A DNA stretch of 58,488 nt from Victivallaceae bacterium (GCA_016292515.1 JAEDIJ010000007.1:1-58488), one strand, 5' to 3'. Numbered from the stretch's first letter, positions 1 to 8,827 are shown. Made by a program: numbers and translations. The notes: generated by a model from the sequence alone, not told the origin.

Positions 1-1614
1 CCCCGTCTGGAAAAACTCGCGACAGTCGAGTCCGGCAATATGGAAGTTTTCGATGGCGTCGAAGACCGTTGCATCGATGCGGAAACCTACCGCTACACCG
101 TGACGCATCACTTCCCCGAATGGCTCGATTTCGCCAACGGATGCACGGCGAAACTGCTTCACGACAAACTCGTTGAATTGCGCAAGGTCAATCCGAAACT
201 GATGTTCGCCTGCTACGGTCCCGCGCCGATCTACACCGGCACGTATATGGGACCGGAATTCGCGCTCTATATCGGTATGGCGAAAACCAGTCCCGACGAC
301 GTCGCGTATTTGCAGTACGAGGATTATCCCGAACTTTGCGACTATCCTGAATCGCGCGGCTCTTTCTTCCTCGGCACGCTCTCGATGTCGGTGCCGCAGA
401 TCCGCATTGCGCCGGAACTTTACGGCGACGGATTCGGCAACGGCTGTCCCGACGGCGCGGCGTTTTTCGCGCATCCGCCCTACGGCATCAGCGGCAACAA
501 CTATTTCTACCGCACGCGCAACCGCGTTTACGAGTACATTTACGGCACGGCGTTTATGGGAGATGAAAAATTCCAGTACTGGAACCGCTTCGGCATCCAG
601 CTCGGCGCCGCCCGTTATGAACGTCTCGAAAACTTCCTCAAAGCGTGGGGCAATGCGATGCGCAATCTCCCCGTGAAGCCGATGCGCTCCACCGCCTACG
701 TTTTCAGTATGGATTCGTGGAATGCCAACCAGGGCGGCGACGCCCACTTCGCGGTCAAGGGAGTCGAGGGGACCGACGTCGCATTCGTCCTCGAAGCCGC
801 CCAAGTGCGCAAGACGGCAAGCGCGATGATGCCTTTCATCTACGAAAACGTCAGCAACAACGGTCTTTGCGCCGGTTATCAATTGATGGCGAAAAATCTG
901 AAAAACCTCAAAGCGGAAAATTGTGACATCCTCGTCCTGCCGCCGTTGAAAGGTGTTCCCGCCGATCAGCAGAAAGAGATCCGCCGCCTCTATAACGAGG
1001 GCGTGACGATCATCTGCTCCGAGGAGCCGGGCGAACTCGCCGACCTCTTCAAAGTGAAAGACGGCGGCAAATTCGTCAAGGTCAATATGGCGAAAGGTAC
1101 GGAAAAATTCCTTCCCGGTATGGTCGATGTGACGACCGACGTCTGCTTCGGCGGCCGCTTCCTTGCCGACGGCGCGGAGGTGCTGATCGACGGCGAGATC
1201 CCCGTTCTCTACAAGGCGACCAACGGCAAGGCGAATGCGTACTTTTTCAACGTGCCGCCGACCACGGCGACTTCCGATATGCTCTGGGAGCGTCACGGCT
1301 ACGGGCGCGTCGTCATCAGTCAACTTATGATCAAGGCGGTGCAGGAAATTTTTGCCCGTGACAACAAAGTCGAAGTGTTTGCCTCCTCCGGTCGCGTCCT
1401 CGCGGCGGAAACGGCAAAAGGTTTCGCCGTTGTCCATTGCAACAATACGGACGAAGACAAACTCGTCGAATTGACTTTCCGCAAACGCGATCCCAAGGAT
1501 CATCTCGTCTCCTTCGACCGCGAATACCAGATCTTGCAGGATGACGAAAAAGTGCTGAAAGTGCGTTTCAACACCAAATTCCGCTCGGCGGCGTTTATGG
1601 AGATCGGCAAATAA
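1..1614 (+). CDS. Putative glycoside hydrolase (beta-galactosidase-like), 5' end outside window
   Basis: The frame is open from base 1 (codons P-R-L-E-K-L before the first Met at 40), so the gene starts upstream and at least 537 codons are visible. I do not recognise an exact family. The layout resembles GH42-type or unclassified TIM-barrel glycosidases: an aromatic- and acid-rich barrel segment (about residues 20-220 from the first Met) precedes a Rossmann-like stretch. That stretch includes ILVLPP followed by a P-A-D-Q helix and GVTIICSE (about residues 300-330), typical of the amidotransferase-like trimerisation domain of such enzymes. A beta-rich C-terminus ends at TAA 1614. A terminator hairpin follows within 25 bp, so this is the last gene of its transcription unit. 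Assignment as a glycosidase is an inference from fold pattern and from the surrounding carbohydrate genes. Confidence 0.5.
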   Translation, partial: PRLEKLATVESGNMEVFDGVEDRCIDAETYRYTVTHHFPEWLDFANGCTAKLLHDKLVELRKVNPKLMFACYGPAPIYTGTYMGPEFALYIGMAKTSPDDVAYLQYEDYPELCDYPESRGSFFLGTLSMSVPQIRIAPELYGDGFGNGCPDGAAFFAHPPYGISGNNYFYRTRNRVYEYIYGTAFMGDEKFQYWNRFGIQLGAARYERLENFLKAWGNAMRNLPVKPMRSTAYVFSMDSWNANQGGDAHFAVKGVEGTDVAFVLEAAQVRKTASAMMPFIYENVSNNGLCAGYQLMAKNLKNLKAENCDILVLPPLKGVPADQQKEIRRLYNEGVTIICSEEPGELADLFKVKDGGKFVKVNMAKGTEKFLPGMVDVTTDVCFGGRFLADGAEVLIDGEIPVLYKATNGKANAYFFNVPPTTATSDMLWERHGYGRVVISQLMIKAVQEIFARDNKVEVFASSGRVLAAETAKGFAVVHCNNTDEDKLVELTFRKRDPKDHLVSFDREYQILQDDEKVLKVRFNTKFRSAAFMEIGK

Positions 1615-1635
1615 GCAAATCCGATTTGCACAGAA

Positions 1636-1676
1636 AAAAGGCTGTTGCAGAATTTCCGGTTTTGCAACAGCCTTTT
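1636..1676. terminator. Bidirectional intrinsic terminator
   Basis: A perfect 14-bp stem (1636-1649 with 1663-1676) encloses a 13-nt loop. The stem begins with AAAA and ends with TTTT, so it can terminate the plus gene ending at 1614 and the minus gene ending at 1694. The core is GGCTGTTGCA pairing with TGCAACAGCC. Confidence 0.9.
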
Positions 1677-1693
1677 AATTATACTTCGCTATC

Positions 1694-2242
1694 TCATTGA
1701 AAGTGCTCGCTGAAAAGCGTTTCTCCGTTTTCGAGGGTGCGGACGGAAAGTTTCTTTCCGTCGTAAAAGCCGAAAGTCGCCGGAAATCCGTTTTTCGGCA
1801 ATGAAATGGAGCCGGGATTGAAAATCGTCAATTCCTCTTTGCGGACGATCCCCGGAATGTGGGTATGACCGTGCGCCAGTACGTTCCCCGTGCCGACGGG
1901 GGGCAGATGTGCGGCATTCCATAAATGTCCGTGCGTCAAAAAGAAACGCTTTTCCGGCAGATCCAGTTGGGTATAATCCGCCATCATCGGGAAGTGGAGC
2001 ATCATCTGATCGACTTCCGAATCGCAATTGCCGCGCACTGCGAGAATTTTGTCCATTTTTGCGTTGAGCAAATTGGCGGCTTCCACAGGATCGTAGAACT
2101 CCGGCACGCCGTTGCGCGGCCCGTGATAGAGCGCGTCCCCGAGGAATAAAAGCCGGTCGGGGCAAAGCGCGTCGGCGACGGAAAAAAGTTTTTTCAACGC
2201 CGAGGGGACGCCGTGGACGTCGGAAAAGAAAAGAAGTTTCAT
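1694..2242 (-). CDS. YfcE/MJ0936-family metallophosphodiesterase
   Basis: Calcineurin-like phosphodiesterase of 182 residues, the usual size of the YfcE family. All motifs are visible: D8-x-H10 in FSDVHG, GDALYHGPRN (about 35-44), RGNCD (about 70-74), LTHGH (about 102-106), HGHTH (about 124-128) and NPGSIS (about 142-147). These bind a dimetal centre, usually Mn2+, and family members hydrolyse phosphodiesters. The physiological substrate is unknown. It is the second gene of a two-gene unit: its ATG overlaps the end of the pyridoxal kinase gene by 4 bp, indicating translational coupling. Transcription should stop at the 1636-1676 hairpin. Confidence 0.88.
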   Translation of the reverse strand: MKLLFFSDVHGVPSALKKLFSVADALCPDRLLFLGDALYHGPRNGVPEFYDPVEAANLLNAKMDKILAVRGNCDSEVDQMMLHFPMMADYTQLDLPEKRFFLTHGHLWNAAHLPPVGTGNVLAHGHTHIPGIVRKEELTIFNPGSISLPKNGFPATFGFYDGKKLSVRTLENGETLFSEHFQ

Positions 2243-3069
2243 AACCCTTGCTCGATGCGGCGCGTCAATTCCGGGATCGCCTTTTCAAAGCAGACTCCGT
2301 ACCAGTGGTCGGTCGGCGTCGCGTGGATCGCCGAGCAGACGATGTCGGCGGCAAGCGCGGCGGCGTCGAATGCGGAAAATCCGCGCAGCAACGCCCCCGC
2401 GAAAACGGAAGTATAAACGTCGCCCGTTCCGTGCGAGGATCGGTTGATCCGGGGATTGAAATCGTAACGGACGCTTTTGCCGTCGCTGACGGCGACGCCG
2501 AGTTTGCTCTCCTCAAAGGAAACCCCGGTCAGAATGACGTTTTTGACGTCAAGCAAATGAAGTTCCGCGATGAGTTCCTCGATCTCTGCTTGTGTGTAAT
2601 CGGCAAGTTTCGGTTCTCTGCCGAGGAGGAATGCGGCTTCCGTCAGATTGGGCAAAAGATAATCCGCACCCAGGCAGAGCCGTTTCATTTTTTGCGGGAA
2701 ATCCGCGTCGAATCCGGGGTAGAGTTTGCCGTTGTCCGCCATCACGGGGTCGACGATGCGGAGCGCGCCCGGCGCGGCGCATTCCCGGACGATATCAAGG
2801 ATCGGATCGATCTGGTTTGCGCAGACGTATCCCGTATAAAAGGCGTCGAAATGCAGATTTTCTTTTTTCCAGCTTTCGAGGATCGGCTTCATATCGGAAG
2901 TGAGGTCGCGGAAGGTATAATTGTGAAATCCCCCCGTATGCGTCGAAAGCACCGCCGACGGCAAAATGACCGTTTCAATGCCGCAGGCGGAAATGACGGG
3001 GAGCGCGACCGTGATCGAACATTGTCCGAAACAGGAAATGTCTTGAATGGTAAGCAGTTTCTTTTCCAT
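2239..3069 (-). CDS. pdxY: Pyridoxal/pyridoxamine kinase (PdxY/PdxK family)
   Basis: Ribokinase-fold vitamin B6 kinase of 276 residues, phosphorylating pyridoxal, pyridoxine or pyridoxamine with ATP in the PLP salvage pathway. The N-terminus (ISCFGQCS, then a STHTGGF segment) and the C-terminal anion hole GTGD (214-217) are characteristic; D217 is the likely catalytic base. The closely related hydroxymethylpyrimidine kinase ThiD is less likely because of the PdxY-like N-terminal region. It is the first gene of a two-gene minus-strand unit with the YfcE-like gene, and a candidate promoter sits at 3109-3137. PdxY versus PdxK is not resolved. Confidence 0.82.
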   Translation of the reverse strand: MEKKLLTIQDISCFGQCSITVALPVISACGIETVILPSAVLSTHTGGFHNYTFRDLTSDMKPILESWKKENLHFDAFYTGYVCANQIDPILDIVRECAAPGALRIVDPVMADNGKLYPGFDADFPQKMKRLCLGADYLLPNLTEAAFLLGREPKLADYTQAEIEELIAELHLLDVKNVILTGVSFEESKLGVAVSDGKSVRYDFNPRINRSSHGTGDVYTSVFAGALLRGFSAFDAAALAADIVCSAIHATPTDHWYGVCFEKAIPELTRRIEQGL

Positions 3070-3108
3070 AGCGAATCTCTTATTGAAAAAATAAAATGAC
3101 GTTCTCTT

Positions 3109-3137
3109 AATATAACGCGGGAGAGAGGTTTTTGCCA
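3109..3137 (-). promoter_or_regulatory. Candidate promoter of the pdxY unit
   Basis: On the minus strand TGGCAA, 17 bp, TATATT. The -35 differs by one base from the TTGCAA seen at other promoters here. It lies in the 73-bp gap between pdxY and the upstream gene. Confidence 0.5.
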
Positions 3138-3142
3138 GTTTT

Positions 3143-4252
3143 TTATTGGAGCGTGATCAGCGTGATTTCCGCGGTCGTGCCGAAGCGGATCGGCATTCCG
3201 CCCCAGATGCCGGTGCCGTCGGAAACGTAAAGTTTCATTTTGTCCACTTCGTACCAGCCGGAAACAAAACCGTCGTTGTGGTCAGCGACGTATTTTTTCA
3301 ATCCCGGAAAAAGTCCGCCGTGCGTGTGCCCTGAAATTTGGAGGATATAGCCCAGTTTCGCATTTTTTCCGGCATCGCGCGGCACGTGTGAGAGGAGGAT
3401 CGCCGGATAGCGGCTGCCGGATATGGCGCGCGCGGCGTCGGGGACGACGTCTCCCGTTTTTTCCGCATGATTATTGGTGATGCCTGCGATGGTCAGATGA
3501 CAGGGGAGATCGATATGGGCGTTTTCGAGCATTCTGATTTGATGATCGAGGAAAAATCCATGCCAGTCGCGGTAGCCGGAGTAGTATTCGTGATTGCCGG
3601 CGACGCCGAAAACGCCGTATTTTGCGCGGAGATTTCCCAGTTCCGCCAATTTTTTGGCGAGATCGTCGTTGTTGCCCAGATAGTAACCGTCCATATTGTC
3701 GCCGAGCAGCGCAATGGCGTCGGGCGCAAGGCGGTTGGTGCGTTCGACGAGGCGGCGCATATCGTCGGCGGTACAGCGCAAATCGGCGTGAATGTCGGTC
3801 AGCACCGCGATCTTGAAGCCTTTTGCTTCTGCGGGAAGACCGGGGATCGTGACGGTGTAACTTTTGACGACGGGTTCTTTTGCTCCGTTGTAAAGCCCCC
3901 AGGAGGAGATGGCAAGGGAAAAGAGAAAGAGCGCGAGATCGACTTTACGGTCGGTAAAAGTACGCCATTTGCCGCCCCTTGCCGCGCGGATGAGCCGCCA
4001 GACGCCGGTGGGGATCAACAGCAACGCAAAAACGATCAGGGCAAAAAGCAGTCCCGCCATAATGAGGTAAAGCCAGCCGGGAATGGGCGGCGGCACAAAG
4101 GGGTGTCCCGTGCTGAGCGCAAAGATCCGCAATCGAAAAGCGATCGCTCCGACTCCGAGCGCGAGCAGGCATTTGGCGATCCTGGAAATTTTGAGCGGCA
4201 GGATCGCTACGCCAAAAACGATGACGAAAATCAATGCGTTGTAGGTGAACAT
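3143..4252 (-). CDS. Membrane-anchored metallophosphoesterase (YkuE/YaeI-like)
   Basis: 369-residue protein with hydrophobic segments near residues 3-20, 60-82 and 105-120, then a calcineurin-like phosphoesterase domain. Metal-ligand motifs are complete: DIH (153-155), GDN (184-186), GNHE (219-222) and GHTH (308-311). This is the arrangement of YkuE/YaeI proteins, which act at the membrane on lipid-linked or pyrophosphate substrates; the substrate here is not known. It lies 16 bp downstream of the C39-like gene and is probably co-transcribed with it. The GHTHGG followed by FPG, and a C-terminal WGGMPIRFG segment, are typical of the family. Confidence 0.8.
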   Translation of the reverse strand: MFTYNALIFVIVFGVAILPLKISRIAKCLLALGVGAIAFRLRIFALSTGHPFVPPPIPGWLYLIMAGLLFALIVFALLLIPTGVWRLIRAARGGKWRTFTDRKVDLALFLFSLAISSWGLYNGAKEPVVKSYTVTIPGLPAEAKGFKIAVLTDIHADLRCTADDMRRLVERTNRLAPDAIALLGDNMDGYYLGNNDDLAKKLAELGNLRAKYGVFGVAGNHEYYSGYRDWHGFFLDHQIRMLENAHIDLPCHLTIAGITNNHAEKTGDVVPDAARAISGSRYPAILLSHVPRDAGKNAKLGYILQISGHTHGGLFPGLKKYVADHNDGFVSGWYEVDKMKLYVSDGTGIWGGMPIRFGTTAEITLITLQ

Positions 4253-4268
4253 AGCAAAAAAAGCGTTT

Positions 4269-5012
4269 TTACAGGTCGGTCGCCGTCGGAGAAACGATCA
4301 ATATCTCATAGGTCATCGCCACCGCGTTGTCGAGCGTCATCACTTTGTTGCCGGAGCCGCTGCCCCACGGATCGCGGTAGATCACCCGGTCGATCTCGCC
4401 TTTTTTGTTGACGGCGTAGCCGTTGATGATGCGCATATGACCGCCGGGAATGCGGTCTTCCGGATCAAGATTCATCTCGACCGACCAGAGCATCGGGATC
4501 CCGTTGTCGATGTTTTCTTTAAGGAGCGTCAGCATCAATTCGCGCAGATTCCGGCGGTTTTGGGCGAAAACCGGTACGGCGATGCGGGGATCGGCGACTT
4601 CAAAGGCGCGCAATCCCGCCTGACTGAATTTGCGCATCTTGCTTTTTGAGGCAGAAGCGCAGTACGCGTCGAAAAGCTGATTGAATTCCGGTTTGGTCAG
4701 CCGGTAGGCGTAACGGATGGTGAATCCGGGGATGCCGTCGTTTTCAAACGCGGCGACGAGCGTACCGGTCGAAGTCCCCGTCCTTTTGCTGCTGTCGAAA
4801 AGTTTGGCAAGTTTTTTCTGCGGAAATTTGGCGTCGTAGTAACGCAAAACCATCGACGTCGCCGCGGGTGCGCAGAAATTGCGTTTCTGCGAAACGTGCG
4901 GGATTTTGTCAACGTAGACTTTGTCGTTGACGCGTTTGACGTTTCGGGTGATATCTTCACCGGAAATAAGCGGCAAAGCGAGCAGGGCAAGGAAGAAAAA
5001 AATCTTTTTCAT
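4269..5012 (-). CDS. Exported C39-like (papain-fold) cysteine peptidase family protein
   Basis: 247 residues from ATG at 5012. The frame is open further upstream, but MKKIFFFLALLALPLISG is a clear signal peptide and a promoter lies just before it, which fixes the start. The peptidase_C39_2-like pattern is visible: C47 in RNFCAPAATSM, H192 in GGHMRIINGY and D214 in YRDPWG form a plausible Cys-His-Asp triad. Proteins of this kind are secreted or periplasmic; substrates are mostly unknown. It is the first gene of a pair with the metallophosphoesterase. No ABC transporter accompanies it, so it is not a bacteriocin-processing peptidase of the usual type. Confidence 0.75.
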   Translation of the reverse strand: MKKIFFFLALLALPLISGEDITRNVKRVNDKVYVDKIPHVSQKRNFCAPAATSMVLRYYDAKFPQKKLAKLFDSSKRTGTSTGTLVAAFENDGIPGFTIRYAYRLTKPEFNQLFDAYCASASKSKMRKFSQAGLRAFEVADPRIAVPVFAQNRRNLRELMLTLLKENIDNGIPMLWSVEMNLDPEDRIPGGHMRIINGYAVNKKGEIDRVIYRDPWGSGSGNKVMTLDNAVAMTYEILIVSPTATDL

Positions 5013-5046
5013 GGCGTAAAATCCCGTATTTATCATAATTTGATAT

Positions 5047-5075
5047 AAGATAGCGCATCCGGCGGAAAAATGCAA
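5047..5075 (-). promoter_or_regulatory. Promoter of the C39-like gene
   Basis: On the minus strand TTGCAT, 17 bp, TATCTT, about 35 bp before the start codon. The -35 lies inside the loop of an inverted repeat (CATCCGGCG at 5056-5064 and CGCCGGATG at 5082-5090). That repeat could be the terminator of the upstream MBL gene or an operator. Confidence 0.7.
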
Positions 5076-5090
5076 TCCTTTCGCCGGATG
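5056..5090. repeat. Inverted repeat embracing a -35 box
   Basis: A perfect 9-bp stem, CATCCGGCG/CGCCGGATG, with a 17-nt loop. It follows the MBL hydrolase gene (minus strand, stop at 5114) but has no T-run on that strand. It surrounds the TTGCAT -35 of the next gene. Confidence 0.6.
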
Positions 5091-5113
5091 AAGCGCGCGG
5101 TTTTTGCCGGAGA

Positions 5114-5908
5114 TCAGAAGTCTTTGGTTTCGCCGAGGTGAAGTTCGTCGAAACGGCAATCGGGCAGGGCGTTTTTCAAATAGGCGACCGCCGTTTCCCC
5201 GGTGCAATGGAGCAAGGCGAGGCGGCGAAGTCCGATGCGTTTGAAATAAGCGGCGGTCAAAGCGAGCCGCGCCGCGTCGGCGCGCCGCAGATGCAAGCCG
5301 CCGACGACGGTGTGTATCTTGATTTCGGGGTGAATTTTCTGACAGAAAAAAAGCGTGTTGAGGATCCCCGCGTGACAACATCCCGTGACGAGGACGCCGC
5401 CCGCCGTAAGGAGCGCCGTCTCCTCCGGGATCTCGTCTTTGATTTTGCAAGCATTGTCGTGGAAAAAGTTTCCGCCGCAATCCTCCGCCGTGTCGCGGGG
5501 AATAGGTCCCGTGAGAAAAACGCCTCTCGCGATCTCCTGAAACGCCGAAACGGGATGAAAAAGCGTTTGTGCCAATACTTTCTTTGCCGCATCCGGCATT
5601 GTGAGACAATGGACTTTGCCGTCGTCGTGACGACTGTAATGGGGCATCGCGATGCCCCGGCAGGCGTAGATTTCGCGGGGCGACAAATCTTTCAACCCTC
5701 CCGTGTGGTCGCTGTGTCCGTGGGAAAGGATCACCTTTTGAATGGAGTCGGGGGCGATCCCCGCCTGCCGGAGATTGGGGAGAAGCGCCGCGCCCGCGCC
5801 CGTGTCGAAGAGGTAGGGGCGATTCCGGTAATTCAACAACATCGCCAAGCCGAATTCCGCGCGGAATTCCGGCGTTTCTTTGTGGTCGGCGAGCAACGTG
5901 ATCTTCAT
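5114..5908 (-). CDS. MBL-fold metallo-hydrolase (COG1237-like)
   Basis: 264-residue metallo-beta-lactamase-fold protein. The signature HxHxDH is at 63-68 (SHGHSDHTGG), with LFDTGAG at about 33-39 and a C-terminal TGCCHAGI segment supplying further ligands. It most resembles the COG1237 group, annotated as dihydropteroate-related MBL hydrolases (tetrahydromethanopterin-linked in archaea). The bacterial role is not established. Its start overlaps the uxaA stop by 4 bp, so it is the third gene of the uxaB-uxaA unit and is translationally coupled to it. Coupling to altronate catabolism suggests a lactonase, phosphoesterase or house-cleaning role, which is inference. Confidence 0.8.
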   Translation of the reverse strand: MKITLLADHKETPEFRAEFGLAMLLNYRNRPYLFDTGAGAALLPNLRQAGIAPDSIQKVILSHGHSDHTGGLKDLSPREIYACRGIAMPHYSRHDDGKVHCLTMPDAAKKVLAQTLFHPVSAFQEIARGVFLTGPIPRDTAEDCGGNFFHDNACKIKDEIPEETALLTAGGVLVTGCCHAGILNTLFFCQKIHPEIKIHTVVGGLHLRRADAARLALTAAYFKRIGLRRLALLHCTGETAVAYLKNALPDCRFDELHLGETKDF

Positions 5909-7338
5909 AACGTCACGCCGTCCTTGAAAATCGCGATCTCCTCAAAGGCATTGGTCTCATTGGCGGCGGCTTCCCCGTTGATGATGTCAAGGAGTTTTTT
6001 TCTGAAATCCCCGTCGACTTCGGCGGCGTCCCGGCGCAGGACTTCCGATGCGTCAAAGTCGATCCAGTGCGCTTTTTTGAGCGCAAGTTCCTGATTGGTC
6101 GCGATTTTGACGGTCGGTACGACGGTGCCGAAAGGCGTCCCGCGTCCCGTGGAAAAGAGGATGAGCTGCGCCCCCGCCGCGGCGAGGAGCGTCGACGCCA
6201 CCATATCGTTGCCGGGGCCTGTCAGCAGTTGAAGTCCTTTTCTTTGAACGACTTCGCCCATAGCCAGCACGTCTTCGACCGGCGCGCCGCCCGCTTTTTG
6301 CGTGCATCCCAGCGCCTTGTCTTCGAGCGTCGTGATGCCGCCCGCCTTGTTGCCGGGGGAGGGGTTTTCCGAGACCGCTTCGCCGTAGCGGAGGAAGTAC
6401 TCTTTGAAACCGTTGATCATTTTGACGCACTTGTCGAAAACTTCGCGGTCGCGGCAACGGCGCATCAAAAGCGTTTCCGCGCCGAACATTTCGGGGACTT
6501 CCGAGAGGATCGCGCTGCCGCCGTGTCCCGCGAGGTAGTCGCTGAAACGGCCGATCAGCGGATTGGCGGTGATGCCGCTCAAACCGTCGGAACCGCCGCA
6601 TTTCAACCCGACGACGAGGCGGTCGATCGGATACTTCTGTCGGCGGTCGTTCGCGGCGCGTGCGGCAAGTTGACGCAAGACGGCAAGCCCCGCTTCGATC
6701 TCGTTGCTTTCCTCCTGCGCGACGATGAAGCGGATGCGTTCGGCATCGTAATCGCCGAGCGTCTTTTTGAATTCGGAAATCGTGTTGTTTTCGCATCCCA
6801 AACCGACGATCAGGACTCCGCCCGCGTTGGGGTGCCGCGCGAGGTCGGCGAGGATCTGCCGCGTCAGCGCGTGGTCGGCACCGAGTTGGGAGCAACCGTA
6901 GGGATGCTCCAAGGCGAGCGCGCGATCGACATTCGGGGGAAGTTCCGCGTTGATTTTCTCCGCTAATGTGCGCGCCAGCTGATTGACGCATCCGACCGTC
7001 GGGATGACGAAAAGGTGATTGCGGATGCCGACTTTGCCGTTGCTCCGGCAATAGCCGAGAAAATCCGCCGCGTCGTTTTGAACTTGGACTTCGGTGAAAC
7101 AGGGCGCGTATTCATAGTCGAGCAAGCCGGCGAGGTCGGTCGCCATATTGTGGCAGTGAACGTGTTCGCCTTGCGCGATCTCACGCGTCGCGTGGCCGAT
7201 CGGCATCCCGTACTTGACGACGGATTCCCCCTTGGAAATCGGGCGCAATGCGATCTTGTGGCCGCGGGGGATGTCGCCGCCGTCGCTCAATACGACTTCG
7301 ACGTTGTCCTGCTCGTGAATGCGGAAAGTTTTCATCAT
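5905..7338 (-). CDS. uxaA: Altronate dehydratase
   Basis: 477 residues, the full-length UxaA architecture: an N-terminal SAF domain (about 1-90) fused to the large dehydratase domain. Family motifs are present: PYGCSQLGADH (about 146-156), IVGLGCENN (about 177-185), LKCGGSDGLSG (about 245-255) and LGCTQKAGGAP in the C-terminal third. The conserved cysteines probably bind the catalytic metal. It converts D-altronate to 2-keto-3-deoxygluconate in galacturonate breakdown. A 4-bp overlap with uxaB upstream and a 4-bp overlap with the MBL gene downstream make a tightly coupled operon. A UxuA-type or galactarate dehydratase (GarD) is the alternative, but the uxaB neighbour favours UxaA. Confidence 0.88.
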   Translation of the reverse strand: MMKTFRIHEQDNVEVVLSDGGDIPRGHKIALRPISKGESVVKYGMPIGHATREIAQGEHVHCHNMATDLAGLLDYEYAPCFTEVQVQNDAADFLGYCRSNGKVGIRNHLFVIPTVGCVNQLARTLAEKINAELPPNVDRALALEHPYGCSQLGADHALTRQILADLARHPNAGGVLIVGLGCENNTISEFKKTLGDYDAERIRFIVAQEESNEIEAGLAVLRQLAARAANDRRQKYPIDRLVVGLKCGGSDGLSGITANPLIGRFSDYLAGHGGSAILSEVPEMFGAETLLMRRCRDREVFDKCVKMINGFKEYFLRYGEAVSENPSPGNKAGGITTLEDKALGCTQKAGGAPVEDVLAMGEVVQRKGLQLLTGPGNDMVASTLLAAAGAQLILFSTGRGTPFGTVVPTVKIATNQELALKKAHWIDFDASEVLRRDAAEVDGDFRKKLLDIINGEAAANETNAFEEIAIFKDGVTL

Positions 7339-8777
7339 TGCAGGATATCCTCCACCGCCTGCCGGACACCGTATTTTTCGATTTTTTCAAGATTGGCGGC
7401 GACGCTTTCCGCAAGTCGGGGGACGGCGGTGAGATCCATTTCCCAGAAATCCTGCTTCGCGAGTGCGGCAAACGTGAAATCCTTGGCGGAAAGCGCGCGG
7501 TTTTCAGCGAAAAATTGAAGCACTTCCGGCGAGTCGGAAACGGGATAGCTTTTGCCGTCGACGCATCCTGCCGCCTTGCCGTCGGCGGCAAGTTCGATCC
7601 GGTAGAAACGCAGCAGTGCCGCGAGCGCGAAAGTGAGGCACTTCGGCAATTCGCCTTTCATTTTGAGGTAGTCAAGCAACGTCGGCAACACGCGGACTTT
7701 GTATTTCGACACCGAGTTGAGCGAGATCAAGAGCAACTGGTGATGCGCAAACGGATTGAGGAAACGTTCGACGATGGAGTCGGCAAAAAATTTCTTTTCG
7801 GCATCGGGCAACGCGACCGTCGGGAAAATCTCATCGTAGATTGAGCGGCGCACGATCTTGCCGAAAAGGGGATCGTTCATCATCTCGTCGACCTGCTTCA
7901 AGCCGCCGAGGATCGCCGCCAGCACGTTGGCGGTGTGCGCGCCGTTGAGGAAGCGCACTTTGCGAGTACGGTAAGGCGTGAGGTCGTTGGTGACGCAAAC
8001 GTTGAAACCGCATTCAGCAAACGGCAGTTCTTTGAGCGCGTCGGGGGCGCATTCCAGGACGAAAAAGTGAAAAATTTCACCGCAGTCGATCAGTTTGTCC
8101 TCGTAGCCGAAAGATTTTTCCATTTCCGCCGCCTCGGCGCGCGGATATCCGGCGACGATCCGGTCGACGAGCGTGTCGACGAAAACACATTCTTTCTCGA
8201 TATATTCGACAAATGCGGCGGGAAGTTCCCACAGTTTCGCGTATTGGAGAATGCACTTTTTAAGCGTTTTGCCGTTGTGCTCGATGAGTTCACAGGGGAT
8301 GAAAGTCAGCCCCGGCAGATGTTGCGAAAAGCGTTCAAAGGCAAGTGCCGTAAGTTTCGCCGGAAACGTCGTCTGCGTTTTGCCGGGGGTGTAGGCTTCT
8401 TCCTTGTACTCGATGCCTGCCTCGGTCGTGTTGGAAAAGATGAATTTGACCGTCGGTTTGGCAAATTCTTTTTGCACCGCTTCCCACTGCGTGTAAGCGT
8501 CAAGGCATCCCGCGACGACGTCGATGATCTCGCGTTTTTCGACGACTTTACCGTCGGCAACGCCGCGCAGCAAAAGCGTGTAGAGTCCCTCCTGCGCATT
8601 GATCGCTTCCGCCATTCCGCGCGGTTGCGGTTGAACCAGTGTGACCGAGCCGTTGAATCTGCCCTGCTGCTTCATTCCGTTGAGCATCCAATCGATAAAG
8701 GCGCGCAGGAAATTGCCTTCGCCGAATTGGATCGCGAGAGTCGGCAGAGCGACGGATGTGGTGCGTTTCAACAACAT
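7335..8777 (-). CDS. uxaB: Tagaturonate reductase (altronate oxidoreductase)
   Basis: 480 residues, matching UxaB length. The mannitol-dehydrogenase-family N-terminus is typical of tagaturonate reductases: FGEGNFLRAFIDW at about 18-30, FNGSVTLVQP, then a QEGLYTLLLRG segment. It reduces D-tagaturonate to D-altronate with NADH in galacturonate catabolism and is cytoplasmic. It is the first gene of uxaB-uxaA-MBL; no uxaC isomerase, kdgK or kdgA is in the window. The start is set by ATG 8777 preceded by AAGGAG. Upstream lie a promoter, a palindrome within its spacer, and two direct repeats, pointing to regulation by an inducer-sensing protein. Confidence 0.9.
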   Translation of the reverse strand: MLLKRTTSVALPTLAIQFGEGNFLRAFIDWMLNGMKQQGRFNGSVTLVQPQPRGMAEAINAQEGLYTLLLRGVADGKVVEKREIIDVVAGCLDAYTQWEAVQKEFAKPTVKFIFSNTTEAGIEYKEEAYTPGKTQTTFPAKLTALAFERFSQHLPGLTFIPCELIEHNGKTLKKCILQYAKLWELPAAFVEYIEKECVFVDTLVDRIVAGYPRAEAAEMEKSFGYEDKLIDCGEIFHFFVLECAPDALKELPFAECGFNVCVTNDLTPYRTRKVRFLNGAHTANVLAAILGGLKQVDEMMNDPLFGKIVRRSIYDEIFPTVALPDAEKKFFADSIVERFLNPFAHHQLLLISLNSVSKYKVRVLPTLLDYLKMKGELPKCLTFALAALLRFYRIELAADGKAAGCVDGKSYPVSDSPEVLQFFAENRALSAKDFTFAALAKQDFWEMDLTAVPRLAESVAANLEKIEKYGVRQAVEDILQ

Positions 8778-8827
8778 TTTTTTGACTCCTTATGTAAGAA
8801 AAAGTGCTTTTGTCGGTGCTGAAATAA

